Source: Microbacterium binotii
Lineage (GTDB): Bacteria; Actinomycetota; Actinomycetes; Actinomycetales; Microbacteriaceae
Assembly: GCF_021398715.1 (NCBI RefSeq)
Contig: NZ_CP090347.1
Span: 3,038,001 to 3,102,000, forward strand
DNA: 64,000 nucleotides
Direction of reading: 5' to 3'
Both the position numbers and the translations under genes were made by a program. This document shows, in pieces, positions 8,554-17,465 of the stretch. The notes beneath the pieces are model-generated. The model was not told the DNA's origin and did no database searches. It saw only the letters and a program-made list of their open reading frames with translations. The first letter of the stretch is position 1; each line of letters begins with the position of its first letter.

Positions 8554-9389
8554 AGCACTTCCTCCCCTCGCACCGACTGGTGCCAGGCGAGCGCACGGCG
8601 CTCGAGCACACGGAAGACGAGATTGATGATGAGGCCGAGCAGACCCGTCACGATCACGACGGCGTAGACCGTGGCAATGTTGCCGTTGCTGGCCGCGAGG
8701 ATGATGACCTTGCCGAGACCGGGATTGCCGATCGTCATCTCCGCGGTGATCGCCAGGATGAGGGCGACGGATGCGGCGAGTCGCAGCCCGGTGAAGATGT
8801 AGGGGAGCGCGGTCGGGAGCACGAGGGAGCGCAGCTGCGCGGCGCGCGTGAGGCCGTAGCTGCGCGCGGTGTCGCGGGCGACCGTGTCGATGTCGGCGAC
8901 GCCGTACAGCACCTGCACGAACACCTGCCAGAAGCAGGCGTACACGATGATCACGAGCGCGGCGGGGATCTGGATGCCGTACGTCAGGATAGCCAGCGGG
9001 ATGAGGGCCACCGAGGGGATGGGGCGCAGGAACTCCACCATGGTGTTGGTTCCCCGCCGCAGCACCGGGACGAGTCCGATGAGCCCGCCGAGCAGGATGC
9101 CGAGCACCGAGGCGATCGCGAGACCGATCGCCCAGGCGGTCAGGGTGCGCCCGATGTTGCGCCAGAACTCGAGGTCCGCCGCCATCGTGCCGAGACGCGT
9201 GAACGTGTCGACGGCCGAGGGCAGCTGCGACGGGTTGATGAGACCGGCAGCGGAGATGAGCTGCCAGGCGCCGAGGAACACGACGACACCGAGCAGTCCG
9301 AGCAGCGGAGCTCGAAACGAGCGTCGGCGGCGACGACGCGGCACGACGACCGTCGACGTGTGCACCGGCGCAGGCGGAGCGAGGGTCAT
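8550..9389 (-). CDS. ABC transporter permease, NitT/TauT type (first permease)
   Basis: 279 residues from ATG 9389, preceded by GGAAGG. A basic Arg-rich N-terminus (PRRRRRRSFR) is followed by about six transmembrane helices and the cytoplasmic loop ALPYIFTGLRLAASVALILAITAEM, which docks on the ATPase. Length is normal for SsuC/TauC. A strong hairpin (9411-9442) separates it from the upstream binding-protein gene. Confidence 0.88.
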   Translation of the reverse strand: MTLAPPAPVHTSTVVVPRRRRRRSFRAPLLGLLGVVVFLGAWQLISAAGLINPSQLPSAVDTFTRLGTMAADLEFWRNIGRTLTAWAIGLAIASVLGILLGGLIGLVPVLRRGTNTMVEFLRPIPSVALIPLAILTYGIQIPAALVIIVYACFWQVFVQVLYGVADIDTVARDTARSYGLTRAAQLRSLVLPTALPYIFTGLRLAASVALILAITAEMTIGNPGLGKVIILAASNGNIATVYAVVIVTGLLGLIINLVFRVLERRALAWHQSVRGEEVL

Positions 9390-9410
9390 GGGGGGCCTTC
9401 CGGAGGGGAT

Positions 9411-9442
9411 GCGGGGGATGCGGCGCGTGCCGCATCCCCCGC
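9411..9442 (-). terminator. Intra-operon hairpin between binding protein and permease genes
   Basis: Arms GCGGGGGATGCGGC (9411-9424) and the exact complement (9429-9442) leave a four-base loop: 14 perfect base pairs in a 59-base gap. Such hairpins after a binding-protein gene usually protect its mRNA end or partly stop transcription, so the binding protein exceeds the membrane parts. No T-run is visible. Confidence 0.6.
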
Positions 9443-9448
9443 TCGGGA

Positions 9449-10435
9449 TCACTGCGGCTGGATCAGCTTCGTGAAGTCGGGCTCTGCGTCGATGTACTTG
9501 TACTGCACAGCGAGGGCGGCGAGCTTCTCGATGCCGGCGTCGTCGAGGTCGGAGGTGAAGTTCGGCAGCGTGATGGCGGCCGCCGCGGCTTCCGGGATCT
9601 CGAGGTTCTTCACGATCGCGGCGCGCACGGCGTCCTCGTTGTCGGTCGCGTACTGCTGGGCCTCGGCCATCGCCGCCGCGTAGTCGGCGACGAGCTGCGG
9701 GTCGGCGTCGATCTTCTCCTGCGTGGTGAAGTTGGTCAGCACCGTCAGACCGGGGATGGTGGCCTGGTAGGGCGAGACGACGTCGACGCCACCGCCGGAG
9801 ACGATGAGCCCGCGGAAGGGGTCCGGCACCCAGCCGGCATCGATGTTGCCCGCTTCGAGCTGCGCCTTCACGTCGGGGAACGCGACCTCGACGAACTCGA
9901 TGGTGGACGAGTCGCCGCCGGCGTCGTCGACGGCCTTGCGGATGGTGAGGTCACCGGCGGCGCCGATGCTGTTCACCGAGACGCGCTTGCCGGCGAGGTC
10001 GGCGGGGCTCGCGATGCCCGAGTCCCCGAGGGCGACGACGGAGTTGACATCCTCGCCGTCGGCGTGGCTCGAGGCGTAGTTGCTGAAGATCACGACGCCG
10101 AGATCCTGCAGGGCGGCGCGGATCGGGCCCATGGGCTGACCGATCGCGAAGTCGATGTCGCCGCTGAGCAGCGCGGGGATGGCCTGTGCGCCGCCCTGGG
10201 CGGGAACGACCTCGACGTCGAGGCCGTGGTCCTCGAAGATGCCGGCATCGATGGCCGCCCACAGGGCGCCCGTCTCGGCGATGGGGAGAGCGGCGACGCG
10301 CACCTTGCGCACCTCGCCGCCTCCCGCGGTGGAGTCACCCGAGGGGGACGTGGCGGGCGCGGCGGAATCGGTGCAACCGGACAGGGTCAGAGCGGCCACG
10401 GCTGCAAGAGCGATGGCGGCAAGGGTCTTCTTCAT
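9449..10435 (-). CDS. ABC substrate-binding lipoprotein, NitT/TauT (SsuA/NMT1) type
   Basis: 328 residues. The signal peptide MKKTLAAIALAAVAALTLSGC ends in a lipobox with the acylated Cys near residue 21. The mature part begins with a Ser/Ala/Gly linker, then KVRVAALPIAETGALWAAIDAGIFEDHGLDVEVV, a typical opening of NMT1/SsuA-like binding proteins. It is the first gene of the importer operon (10435 down to 6092). The ligand is unknown; the PaaX partner hints at an aromatic or aliphatic acid. Confidence 0.87.
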   Translation of the reverse strand: MKKTLAAIALAAVAALTLSGCTDSAAPATSPSGDSTAGGGEVRKVRVAALPIAETGALWAAIDAGIFEDHGLDVEVVPAQGGAQAIPALLSGDIDFAIGQPMGPIRAALQDLGVVIFSNYASSHADGEDVNSVVALGDSGIASPADLAGKRVSVNSIGAAGDLTIRKAVDDAGGDSSTIEFVEVAFPDVKAQLEAGNIDAGWVPDPFRGLIVSGGGVDVVSPYQATIPGLTVLTNFTTQEKIDADPQLVADYAAAMAEAQQYATDNEDAVRAAIVKNLEIPEAAAAAITLPNFTSDLDDAGIEKLAALAVQYKYIDAEPDFTKLIQPQ

Positions 10436-10546
10436 CGAAGTGCCTCTCAGTGACGGGTAAGCAGGACGCCAACGCGAAGCATCCGTCACGCGGAGTCACC
10501 ACCTCGAGTCCCCGACGCGTCGGCACCGCAGCGTGCTGACCCCCTC

Positions 10547-10576
10547 ATGGTGCGGGTTGCAGCGGGCGAAAGTCAA
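10547..10576 (-). promoter_or_regulatory. Probable promoter of the first NitT/TauT importer operon
   Basis: On the minus strand TTGACT (10571-10576) and CACCAT (10547-10552) are separated by 18 bases, about 110 bases before the binding-protein start codon. The fit to a sigma-70-type promoter is moderate. Confidence 0.35.
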
Positions 10577-10585
10577 GAGATTCGT

Positions 10586-10624
10586 GACGCCCGTTTGCTT
10601 TTCGTTGAATCCGTGTCGGGCGTC
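10586..10624 (-). terminator. Hairpin after the ketopantoate reductase-like gene
   Basis: GACGCCCG (10586-10593) pairs with CGGGCGTC (10617-10624) around a 23-base loop. It lies just past the stop codon of the minus-strand gene ending at 10643 and before the importer promoter, so it may separate the two transcripts. The stem is only 8 base pairs. Confidence 0.35.
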
Positions 10625-10642
10625 AGCCCATGTTTCTTCACC

Positions 10643-11551
10643 TCACCCCGGACCGTCGCTCGCCGCGGCCAGCAGCGGCACCACGACATCGCCGATCGGT
10701 GTGGGCAGCCCGTGGCGGCGCGCGAGACGCACGACGACCTCGTTGCGGACCGCCCACTCCAGCGGTCGGCCGGCCTCGCGATCCACCAGGATCGACGTGC
10801 CCATGTCCGCCGGCGCACCCCGGAACCCCGTCAGGATCTCCTCCAGGGTGCGGTCATCGATGCGCGCCCCTTCGGCGCGCGCGACGCGCCCGCATTCACG
10901 CAGGTACGCCAGAGCAAGCCCCGCGATGTCCGGCCGCGCGAACATCCCCGACCGCCGACCGGCGAGCACCATCAGGCCCGCGGTCGCGTTCTGCAGGAGC
11001 TTGCGCCACGCGGTCGTGACGTAGTCATCCTCGAGCTCCACCCCGCAGCGCGTACCGCGCAGCGTCGACGCGACGCGAAGGGCCGCGGGGATGCGCGGCA
11101 GGCTGATGCGCGCGTCGCCGCGCAGCAGAACCGCGCCGTCAGACTGTCTCTGCGCGGGAAACCACACGACCGCCGGCACGATCTCGGTACCGCTCGGAAC
11201 CAGTGGTGCGACGAGCTCGACCTGCTCGATGCCGTTCTGCAGGACGCAGACCACGCTTCCCCGTCGGCAGAGGGCCGGGAGCCAGTGCGCCGCAGCCTCG
11301 AGCTGCGTCGCCTTCACCGCCAGAAACACGATGTCTGCGACGGTCACAGATCCTCCGGATTCCGTGCGCACCGGGCCTGGCACCTGGATGCGATGCTCAC
11401 CTTCCCGGAACTCCAGGTGCGTCCGGCCGGTGCGGCCATAGAGTCGGGGCGTCCGTCCGACTTCATGGAGCGCGGCGGCGACGGTCGTGCCGATGGCTCC
11501 CGGCCCGACGACGGCGACGGTCGGCGGATTCGAATCTTCACGAGCTGACAT
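10643..11551 (-). CDS. 2-dehydropantoate 2-reductase family oxidoreductase
   Basis: 302 residues. The N-terminal Rossmann motif VAVVGPGAIGTTVA starts near residue 12. The family motif VKATQ and an LQNGI segment follow, and the catalytic Lys is in WRKLLQNATAG near 190. PanE makes pantoate for CoA with NADPH, but actinobacteria have several paralogues acting on other 2-keto acids. It is divergent from an RpiR regulator with only 24 bases between start codons, so a catabolic role under that regulator is as likely as vitamin synthesis. No ribosome site is visible; it may be leaderless. Confidence 0.75.
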   Translation of the reverse strand: MSAREDSNPPTVAVVGPGAIGTTVAAALHEVGRTPRLYGRTGRTHLEFREGEHRIQVPGPVRTESGGSVTVADIVFLAVKATQLEAAAHWLPALCRRGSVVCVLQNGIEQVELVAPLVPSGTEIVPAVVWFPAQRQSDGAVLLRGDARISLPRIPAALRVASTLRGTRCGVELEDDYVTTAWRKLLQNATAGLMVLAGRRSGMFARPDIAGLALAYLRECGRVARAEGARIDDRTLEEILTGFRGAPADMGTSILVDREAGRPLEWAVRNEVVVRLARRHGLPTPIGDVVVPLLAAASDGPG

Positions 11552-11560
11552 AGATTGAAC

Positions 11561-11604
11561 GTTACGCTGTTACGCGTGTCTTCCCGCAAGAGTAACCCTG
11601 TTAC
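11561..11604. promoter_or_regulatory. GTTAC repeat cluster, probable RpiR operator
   Basis: Four half-sites lie within 44 bases: GTTAC at 11561 and 11569, and the palindrome GTAAC-CCT-GTTAC at 11592-11604. They span the short divergent gap and the first codons of the RpiR gene. That placement suits a regulator controlling both itself and the reductase gene. Confidence 0.45.
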
Positions 11605-12460
11605 TGAATCTGCCGAGCCGCTGCAACAGTGGCTCGGGGCGGTACGCGCCCGCAGCGGCGACCTCGCGACCAGCGAGGCGAAGGTGATCGCGCTGCTGAT
11701 CGGCGACCCGCTCTTCGTGGGGACGAGCACCACTGCTCAGGTCGCGGCCAGAGCAGGCGTCTCGGCTCCGAGCGTGGTGCGCGCGGCGCGCGCCATCGGG
11801 TTCGAGGGGTTCGCGGATCTGAAGCTGGAGATCGCGCGGGCTCGCGGCAGTGCGGACTTCTTCGCCCCGCCGCCTTCTCTTCATGCGGACAGCGATGCCG
11901 CGAGCGTCATGGACAACGCCGTCCGATCCGGAATCGACGCACTGTCAGCGATGCGAGGCGCGCTGATCGCTGACGACGTACGCGCGGCGGTCGAGGCGAT
12001 CCGCGATTGCGGTCAACTGCTCTCCTACGGCGCGGGGCCCTCGGCCACGGTCGCCGCCGACGCCGTCTTCCGGATGCGGGCGCTGGGTGTGCGCACGGCG
12101 GGCGTCGTCGACCACGAGTCGGCGATGATCGCTGCCCGCCTCATGAGCCCGGGCGACGTGTCGGTCATCGTCAGTTCGACGGGCCGCACGCAGACGACGC
12201 TGGGCGTGGCCGACGCCGCGGCATCGTCGGGCGCCACCGTCATCGCGATCACCGACCGCCGCGCCACTCCTCTGACGGAGCTCGCCGGCATCACGCTCCT
12301 CACGGGAGCGGCTCCCCTCTCGACGCAACTGGCGGCATCGGCGAGCCGCCTCGCACAGTTGACGGTCGTCGATGTGCTCGTTGCGGCACTCGCGCTCAGT
12401 GATCCGGAACGAGTCCGCCGGGCGGAGCGCGCAGGCATGGACCTCCCCGACATGGCCTGA
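11576..12460 (+). CDS. MurR/RpiR family transcriptional regulator
   Basis: 294 residues from GTG 11576 (an in-frame TTG at 11555 is possible). The N-terminal HTH-6 domain (TSTTAQVAARAGVSAPSVVRAARAIGFEGFADLKLEI, about 50-90) is followed by a SIS sugar-phosphate-binding domain (about 120-260, with LLSYGAGPSATVAADAVFRMRALG and VIVSSTGRTQTTL). Such proteins usually sense a phosphosugar or related metabolite. The stop codon overlaps the start of the DMT transporter by one base, so both are translated from one mRNA. Confidence 0.82.
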   Translation: MSSRKSNPVTESAEPLQQWLGAVRARSGDLATSEAKVIALLIGDPLFVGTSTTAQVAARAGVSAPSVVRAARAIGFEGFADLKLEIARARGSADFFAPPPSLHADSDAASVMDNAVRSGIDALSAMRGALIADDVRAAVEAIRDCGQLLSYGAGPSATVAADAVFRMRALGVRTAGVVDHESAMIAARLMSPGDVSVIVSSTGRTQTTLGVADAAASSGATVIAITDRRATPLTELAGITLLTGAAPLSTQLAASASRLAQLTVVDVLVAALALSDPERVRRAERAGMDLPDMA

Positions 12461-13320
12461 TGCCCGTCGGAACGTTCGCGATCGTTCTGCTCGCAGCTCT
12501 CGCGCACGCCGGCTGGAACCTCGCGTCGAAGTTCAAGCGCGGCGACACCATCCTCTTCGTCGGCGCGTACACCGTCGGTTCGGCGATCCTGTGCGCACCG
12601 CTCGCCGTGTGGTTCGCTGCAGCCGGCATCCAGCCGATCACGCCGACTCTGATCGGCGCGAGCGCTGTCTCGGCCGCGCTGCATGCGGGGTACTCCCTCG
12701 CCCTGCAGGCCGGCTACGATCGCGCCGCCTTCGGTGTGGTCTACCCCGTCGCCCGGGGCAGCGGCCCCCTGCTCTCGATGGGGGTCGCGGTGGCGGTGCT
12801 GGGTGAGCGGATCGGTTGGACGTCGGCCGTCGGCGGTTTGCTCGTGGTCGGCGGGATCCTCGTCGTCGCCGGTGATCCTCGGAAGATGCGCGGGGGCGAC
12901 GCGCGAGGCGGTCTGCTGTGGGGCGTGATGACGGGGATCGCGATCGCGGCCTACACGCTCTGGGACGCCCACGCGGTCGGCCGACTCGACCTCGCACCGG
13001 AGAGCTACTACGCGGGGACCCTCCTCTTCCAGTGCGCCATGCTCACCCCCGGCATCCTGCGGCGTCGCACGCGGGTGCGCACGACGCTGCGCACGGACTG
13101 GCGGCCCATCATCCTCATAGCGGTGCTCTCTCCGCTCGCCTACATCCTCGTGCTCACGGCGATGCAGGACTCGCCCGTCGCCCTCGTCGCACCGCTTCGG
13201 GAGTCGTCCATCGTCATCGGATCGCTCGTCGCCTGGCGTCTGTTCGATGAACACGACCTGGGTCGCCGTGTCATCGGCGCGGTGATCGTCCTGGCCGGCA
13301 TCGTCGTCATCGGACTGTGA
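12460..13320 (+). CDS. EamA/DMT-family transporter
   Basis: 286 residues with about ten hydrophobic segments in two EamA repeats, opening with AIVLLAALAHAGWNLASKFKRGD and closing with RRVIGAVIVLAGIVVIGL. The DMT superfamily moves metabolites, often as exporters of amino acids or related compounds. It is co-translated with the RpiR regulator (TGATG overlap), so its substrate is probably the regulator's effector or a related metabolite. The substrate cannot be named. Confidence 0.8.
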   Translation: MPVGTFAIVLLAALAHAGWNLASKFKRGDTILFVGAYTVGSAILCAPLAVWFAAAGIQPITPTLIGASAVSAALHAGYSLALQAGYDRAAFGVVYPVARGSGPLLSMGVAVAVLGERIGWTSAVGGLLVVGGILVVAGDPRKMRGGDARGGLLWGVMTGIAIAAYTLWDAHAVGRLDLAPESYYAGTLLFQCAMLTPGILRRRTRVRTTLRTDWRPIILIAVLSPLAYILVLTAMQDSPVALVAPLRESSIVIGSLVAWRLFDEHDLGRRVIGAVIVLAGIVVIGL

Positions 13321-13381
13321 GCGCTCATCGATCCCGTTCCATTCAGCGGGATGCATAATCGGTGCAGACGAAGGGGTCTGG

Positions 13382-15628
13382 ATGATCGCCGAACCGCGCA
13401 GCGAGTTCGTCGGCCGAAAGGCCGAGCTCGACACGATCGGCGTGCTGCTGCGCACCGGCCGTCTGGTGACGCTCACCGGCGTGGGCGGCGTCGGGAAGAC
13501 GCGTCTGGCCGCGCGGGCGGCCAACCGGTTCGCCGCCACCACGGGGGTGACCGCCTGGTTCGTCGGACTCGACAGTCTCCAGGATGCGCGGCGCGTGCCC
13601 CTGGCCGTCGCACGGGCTCTGCCCCTCGGCGAGCATTCCGCCCGCGACCCGCTCGACTTCCTCGCCGACGTCCTCTCCGACACGCCTTCTCTGGTCGTCC
13701 TCGACAACTGCGAGCACCTCATCGACGCGGTGGCGGCGTTCGCCGACGAGCTCCTGGATGCGGTGCCGCAGCTGACGATCCTCGCGACGAGCCGACGCCG
13801 GCTCGACGTCGACGGTGAGCAGGTCTTCGCCGTGCCACCGCTGTCGCTCGCCGACGACGCCTCTCACCCGTCCGACGCCCTCGCGCTGCTGCTCGCGCGT
13901 GCCCGCACCGCCGACGCGTCCTTCGCCCTGTCCGAGCAGGAGGAGTCGGTGGCGGAAGAACTCTGCCGCTCGCTCGACGGGCTGCCACTCGCGATCGAGC
14001 TGGCGGCGACCCGGTTGCGCTCGCTGCCGCTCTCCGAGCTCAACGGGCGCTTGTCGTCGCGCTTCACGCTGTTGCGAGCGGCCTCCCGGTCCGCCGTCGC
14101 CCGCCAGCGCACCCTCGGAGCGGTCGTCGACTGGAGCTACGAACTGTGCACCCCCGAGCAGCGCAGGGTGTGGGAGGCCATGAGCGTCTTCCGCGGACCC
14201 TTCGACCTCGCGGCCGCCGCATCGGTGGCCGAGCTCACCGAGACGCAGATCGTCGACGTGGTCGACGATCTCGTCACGCAGTCGGTCATCGAAGCCGATC
14301 GCGAGAACGGGCGCCTCCGAATGCTCGAGACGATCCGCGCCTACGGACGCCAACGCGCGGAGGAGAACGGCGCGTGGCCGGTGCTGCTGCATCGCCACCT
14401 CGAGCACTACCGCCGCCTCGCCGACGCCGCGGACGGACGGTGGTACGGACCCGATCAATCGCGCATCATCGCGACCCAGCGTGCGGATCGAGCCGAGCTT
14501 CAGGCCGCGCTGGGCACCGCGACGACCGTCGATGCCGACACGGCGCTCGCGCTGTTCGCCGCGCTCCGGTACCACTGGGGCGTCGGAGGGTTCCTGCCGG
14601 AGGGACGCGCGTGGGCGACGCGGGTGCTGGCGCTGCCCGGTGCCGGCGCGGCGCCGCGGATGCGGGGTTCGATCACGGCGGCGTGGCTGTGTCTGCTGCA
14701 GGGCGATCTGGACGAGGCGGATGCGCACCTCCGCGACGCCGAGGCGCTGCTCGCATCCGTCCCCGAACCGGAGCGCGTCGTGTTCACGGTGGAGCTCCAG
14801 CGGTGGCGTGGAACGCACGCGCTGTTCTCTGGCGATCCGGCGACAGCCGTGGTCGGCTTCGAACGCTCCATCGGCGGCGCCCTGGGCGCAGGCCTCCCGA
14901 ACGAGGCGCTGCTCGCCCAGTTCCAGCTCACGACGGCACGAAGCCACCTCGGCGAGCGCGCGGCGGGGACCTCGGCCGAAGCGGCCGCGCGGCACAGCGA
15001 AGCGATCGGCGAGATGTGGATGCGCTCGCTCGCGCTGTGGTCGCTCGCGTTGGCCGCATTCTGCGACGGTGAGCTCGATCTCGCCGAGACGCGGGCGCGC
15101 CAGTCGTTGCGGGCCGAGGACGGTATCGATGATCCGGTCGGGGACTGCCTCGTGCTCGAGCTGCTGAGCTGGATCGATGCGGCGCGCTCACCGACCGAGC
15201 GCTCGGCCGTGCTCCTCGGGGCGGCCCGCATCCGCTGGCGCCGCGTCGGCTCCGACATCGCGGTGCACGGACCGCAGATGGCGGCCCACCACGAGCGATG
15301 CGTGGCCCGGGTGCGCGCCCGCCTCGGCGACCGCGCGTTCGAGCGCGCCGCTGCGGTCGGCGAGCGCCTGACCCCTGTCGAGGCGGTGTCGTTCGCCGCT
15401 TCCGCCCGCGGCGCTGCCGGCGGGCTCAGCGAGCGCGAGCGGGAGGTGGCGGCCGGCATCCACGAGGGGCTCAGCAATCGTGAGATCGCCGAGCGGCTCG
15501 TTCTGTCGGTGCGCACCGTCGACACCCACGTGCAGCGCATCCTCGGCAAGCTCGGCTTCGGCTCACGCGCCCAGATCGCGGCGTGGTTCGAGTCCACACG
15601 CGCTGCGGTCACGGGCGAGGTTACGTAG
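13382..15628 (+). CDS. LuxR-type regulator with AAA/STAND ATPase domain
   Basis: 748 residues. Walker A GVGGVGKT is at about 33-40 and Walker B LVVLDNCEHL at about 104-113. An NB-ARC-like region (SLDGLPLAIELAATRLRSL) is followed by a long helical, TPR-like middle and a C-terminal LuxR HTH (about 685-740, GLSEREREVAAGIHEGLSNREIAERLVLSVRTVDTHVQRILGK shortened here to its key residues). This layout is common in actinobacterial pathway regulators that sense a ligand through the middle region. A CATAAT -10-like box lies at 13354-13359. The target may have been the adjacent hydrolase, now broken, and the oxidation genes after it. Confidence 0.85.
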   Translation: MIAEPRSEFVGRKAELDTIGVLLRTGRLVTLTGVGGVGKTRLAARAANRFAATTGVTAWFVGLDSLQDARRVPLAVARALPLGEHSARDPLDFLADVLSDTPSLVVLDNCEHLIDAVAAFADELLDAVPQLTILATSRRRLDVDGEQVFAVPPLSLADDASHPSDALALLLARARTADASFALSEQEESVAEELCRSLDGLPLAIELAATRLRSLPLSELNGRLSSRFTLLRAASRSAVARQRTLGAVVDWSYELCTPEQRRVWEAMSVFRGPFDLAAAASVAELTETQIVDVVDDLVTQSVIEADRENGRLRMLETIRAYGRQRAEENGAWPVLLHRHLEHYRRLADAADGRWYGPDQSRIIATQRADRAELQAALGTATTVDADTALALFAALRYHWGVGGFLPEGRAWATRVLALPGAGAAPRMRGSITAAWLCLLQGDLDEADAHLRDAEALLASVPEPERVVFTVELQRWRGTHALFSGDPATAVVGFERSIGGALGAGLPNEALLAQFQLTTARSHLGERAAGTSAEAAARHSEAIGEMWMRSLALWSLALAAFCDGELDLAETRARQSLRAEDGIDDPVGDCLVLELLSWIDAARSPTERSAVLLGAARIRWRRVGSDIAVHGPQMAAHHERCVARVRARLGDRAFERAAAVGERLTPVEAVSFAASARGAAGGLSEREREVAAGIHEGLSNREIAERLVLSVRTVDTHVQRILGKLGFGSRAQIAAWFESTRAAVTGEVT

Positions 15629-15735
15629 TCCTACGGATACCGCGGCTCCGGGCGCCGACCGACACTGAGCGTCAGACATCGTCGTCACGGAACCGCCGCC
15701 CTGCGCCGGCTCCCCGGATCAAGGAAGACCGGAAC

Positions 15736-15941
15736 ATGAGCGAGAACCCGCATGTGCTCCTCGTCCACGGCGCATGGGTCGGGGCCCGGGAGTTCGCCTC
15801 CGTCGTCCCCGCGCTGCAGGCACTCGCCTGGACGGTCGAGACGAGATCCTGCGCCTCGCCACCGGGCATGCACCGTTCCAGGAGGACCCGCGCGGCTTCG
15901 TCGACGCGCTGTCACGCGTCGCCGCGAGCGCACCGGCCTGA
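15736..15941 (+). pseudogene. Alpha/beta hydrolase remnant with large internal deletion
   Basis: ATG 15736, preceded by AAGGAAG, encodes a normal hydrolase N-terminus: HVLLVHGAWVGAREF, then VVPALQALAWTVE. After about 33 codons the frame turns to nonsense. In another frame (15831-15941) the text becomes a normal hydrolase C-terminus (DEILRLATGHAPFQED, then PRGFVDALSRVAASAPA and a stop). The middle of roughly 180 residues, with the nucleophile, is missing and the join is out of frame. The family usually has about 230-280 residues. Confidence 0.75.
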
Positions 15942-15965
15942 CCCCACCCATCGAAGGAGCACCTC

Positions 15966-17465
15966 ATGACCCTCACAGATCCTGCATCCACCGTCGCCGG
16001 CACCGGCGAGCGCGCACGGGGCCGGCTGTTCATCGGCGGCATCTGGCGCGACGCCTCCGACGGCGCCGTGATGGACGTCATCTCCCCCGCCACCGGCCGC
16101 AAGGTGGGTGAGGTCGCACGAGCGACGACGGCGGACGTCGACGACGCGGTCGCCGCCGCCCGAGCCGCCTTCGACTCCGGCGCCTGGTCTCGCCTGTCGA
16201 GCAGGGAACGCGCCCGCATCCTGCAGCGTGCGTACGCGCTCATGCGCGAGCGGACGGAGGAGCTCGCACAGGCGGAGAGCCTGGATGTCGGCAAGCCCAT
16301 CACGTTCGCGCGCATCGTCGACGTCAACAACGCTGCGGAGCTCTACGAGTTCTACGCGAGCCTCGGCCACCATCTCGACGGCGATGTGCGCGAGACGACC
16401 GGCAACACCCACGCCTACGTGAAGCGCGAGCCGATCGGGGTCGTCGCGGCCATCACGCCGTTCAACTTCCCCCTCATCCTCTCGAGCTCCAAGATCGCCC
16501 CCGCTCTCATCGCCGGGAACACGATCGTGCACAAGCCCGCGAGCGACACCCCCCTCTCGGCCCTCATCATCGCCGACATCCTGCAGGAGGCGGGCGTGCC
16601 CGACGGGGTCTTCAACGTCGTGACGGGGCCCGGAGCCGCCCTCGGCGACCACCTCGTCGGCCACCCGGACGTCGACAAGGTCGCCTTCACGGGTTCGACG
16701 GAGATCGGCGCCCACGCGGCGGCCATCGCCGGACGCACGCTGAAGCCGTTCACGGCCGAGCTCGGCGGCAACGCGGCCAACATCCTGTTCGCCGATGCGG
16801 ATCTGAACGCGGCGATCAACACGGTCATCTCGGCTTTCGTGTTCAACTCCGGGCAGTTCTGCATGGCGGGCCCGAGGCTTCTCGTGGAACGCCCGCTCTA
16901 CGAGACCGTGCTGGGCACCCTCGCCGATGCCCTGCCACACGTGCCCTTCGGCGACCCGGCGGATGAGGGCACCGTCATCGGTCCGCTCGCCAGCGCGAAC
17001 CAGCTCGAGAAGGTCGCGGCGATGGTGGACCGCGCCCGCGCGGCGGGGGCACGCATCGTCACGGGCGGCGAGCGCGCCGAGCTCGGCGGCGGCTTCTTCT
17101 ATCGCCCGACCGTGATCGCCGACGTGCCGAACGACGCCGAGGTGGTGGCCGAGGAGGTCTTCGGTCCCGTCCTGACCGTGCAGGCCTTCGACACCGAGGA
17201 GGAGGCGATCGCCCTCGCCAACTCGACGCCGTACGGACTGGCCTCCGGCATCCAGACCGCTGATCTCGCCAAGGCGCACCGCGTGGCCGCGCGCCTGGAT
17301 GCGGGCATCACCTGGGTGAACGGCTGGGCGCTGCTCGATCCCTCCGTGCCGTTCGGCGGCGTCAAGGCCTCCGGATGGGGGCGCGAGAACGGACCCGAGG
17401 CGATGGCCTCGTACCAGCGCACCCACTCGATCGTCTTCAACCTCGAGACGGGAGCATCGGCGTGA
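15966..17465 (+). CDS. NAD(P)-dependent aldehyde dehydrogenase
   Basis: A 499-residue ALDH-superfamily enzyme oxidising an aldehyde to an acid. The general base is Glu265 in AELGGNAAN and the nucleophile Cys299 in GQFCMAG. The cofactor motif FTGSTEIG and the C-terminal PFGGVKASGWGRENG are intact. The next gene, an aryl-alcohol-type dehydrogenase, overlaps its stop codon by 4 bases (GTGA). The pair would take an alcohol to an aldehyde and then to an acid. The specific aldehyde is not known. Confidence 0.88.
   Translation: MTLTDPASTVAGTGERARGRLFIGGIWRDASDGAVMDVISPATGRKVGEVARATTADVDDAVAAARAAFDSGAWSRLSSRERARILQRAYALMRERTEELAQAESLDVGKPITFARIVDVNNAAELYEFYASLGHHLDGDVRETTGNTHAYVKREPIGVVAAITPFNFPLILSSSKIAPALIAGNTIVHKPASDTPLSALIIADILQEAGVPDGVFNVVTGPGAALGDHLVGHPDVDKVAFTGSTEIGAHAAAIAGRTLKPFTAELGGNAANILFADADLNAAINTVISAFVFNSGQFCMAGPRLLVERPLYETVLGTLADALPHVPFGDPADEGTVIGPLASANQLEKVAAMVDRARAAGARIVTGGERAELGGGFFYRPTVIADVPNDAEVVAEEVFGPVLTVQAFDTEEEAIALANSTPYGLASGIQTADLAKAHRVAARLDAGITWVNGWALLDPSVPFGGVKASGWGRENGPEAMASYQRTHSIVFNLETGASA

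Noticed and set aside
12025..13722. 565-codon open frame on the minus strand
   Set aside because: It is antisense to the RpiR, DMT and LuxR genes, with low-complexity composition and no family match.
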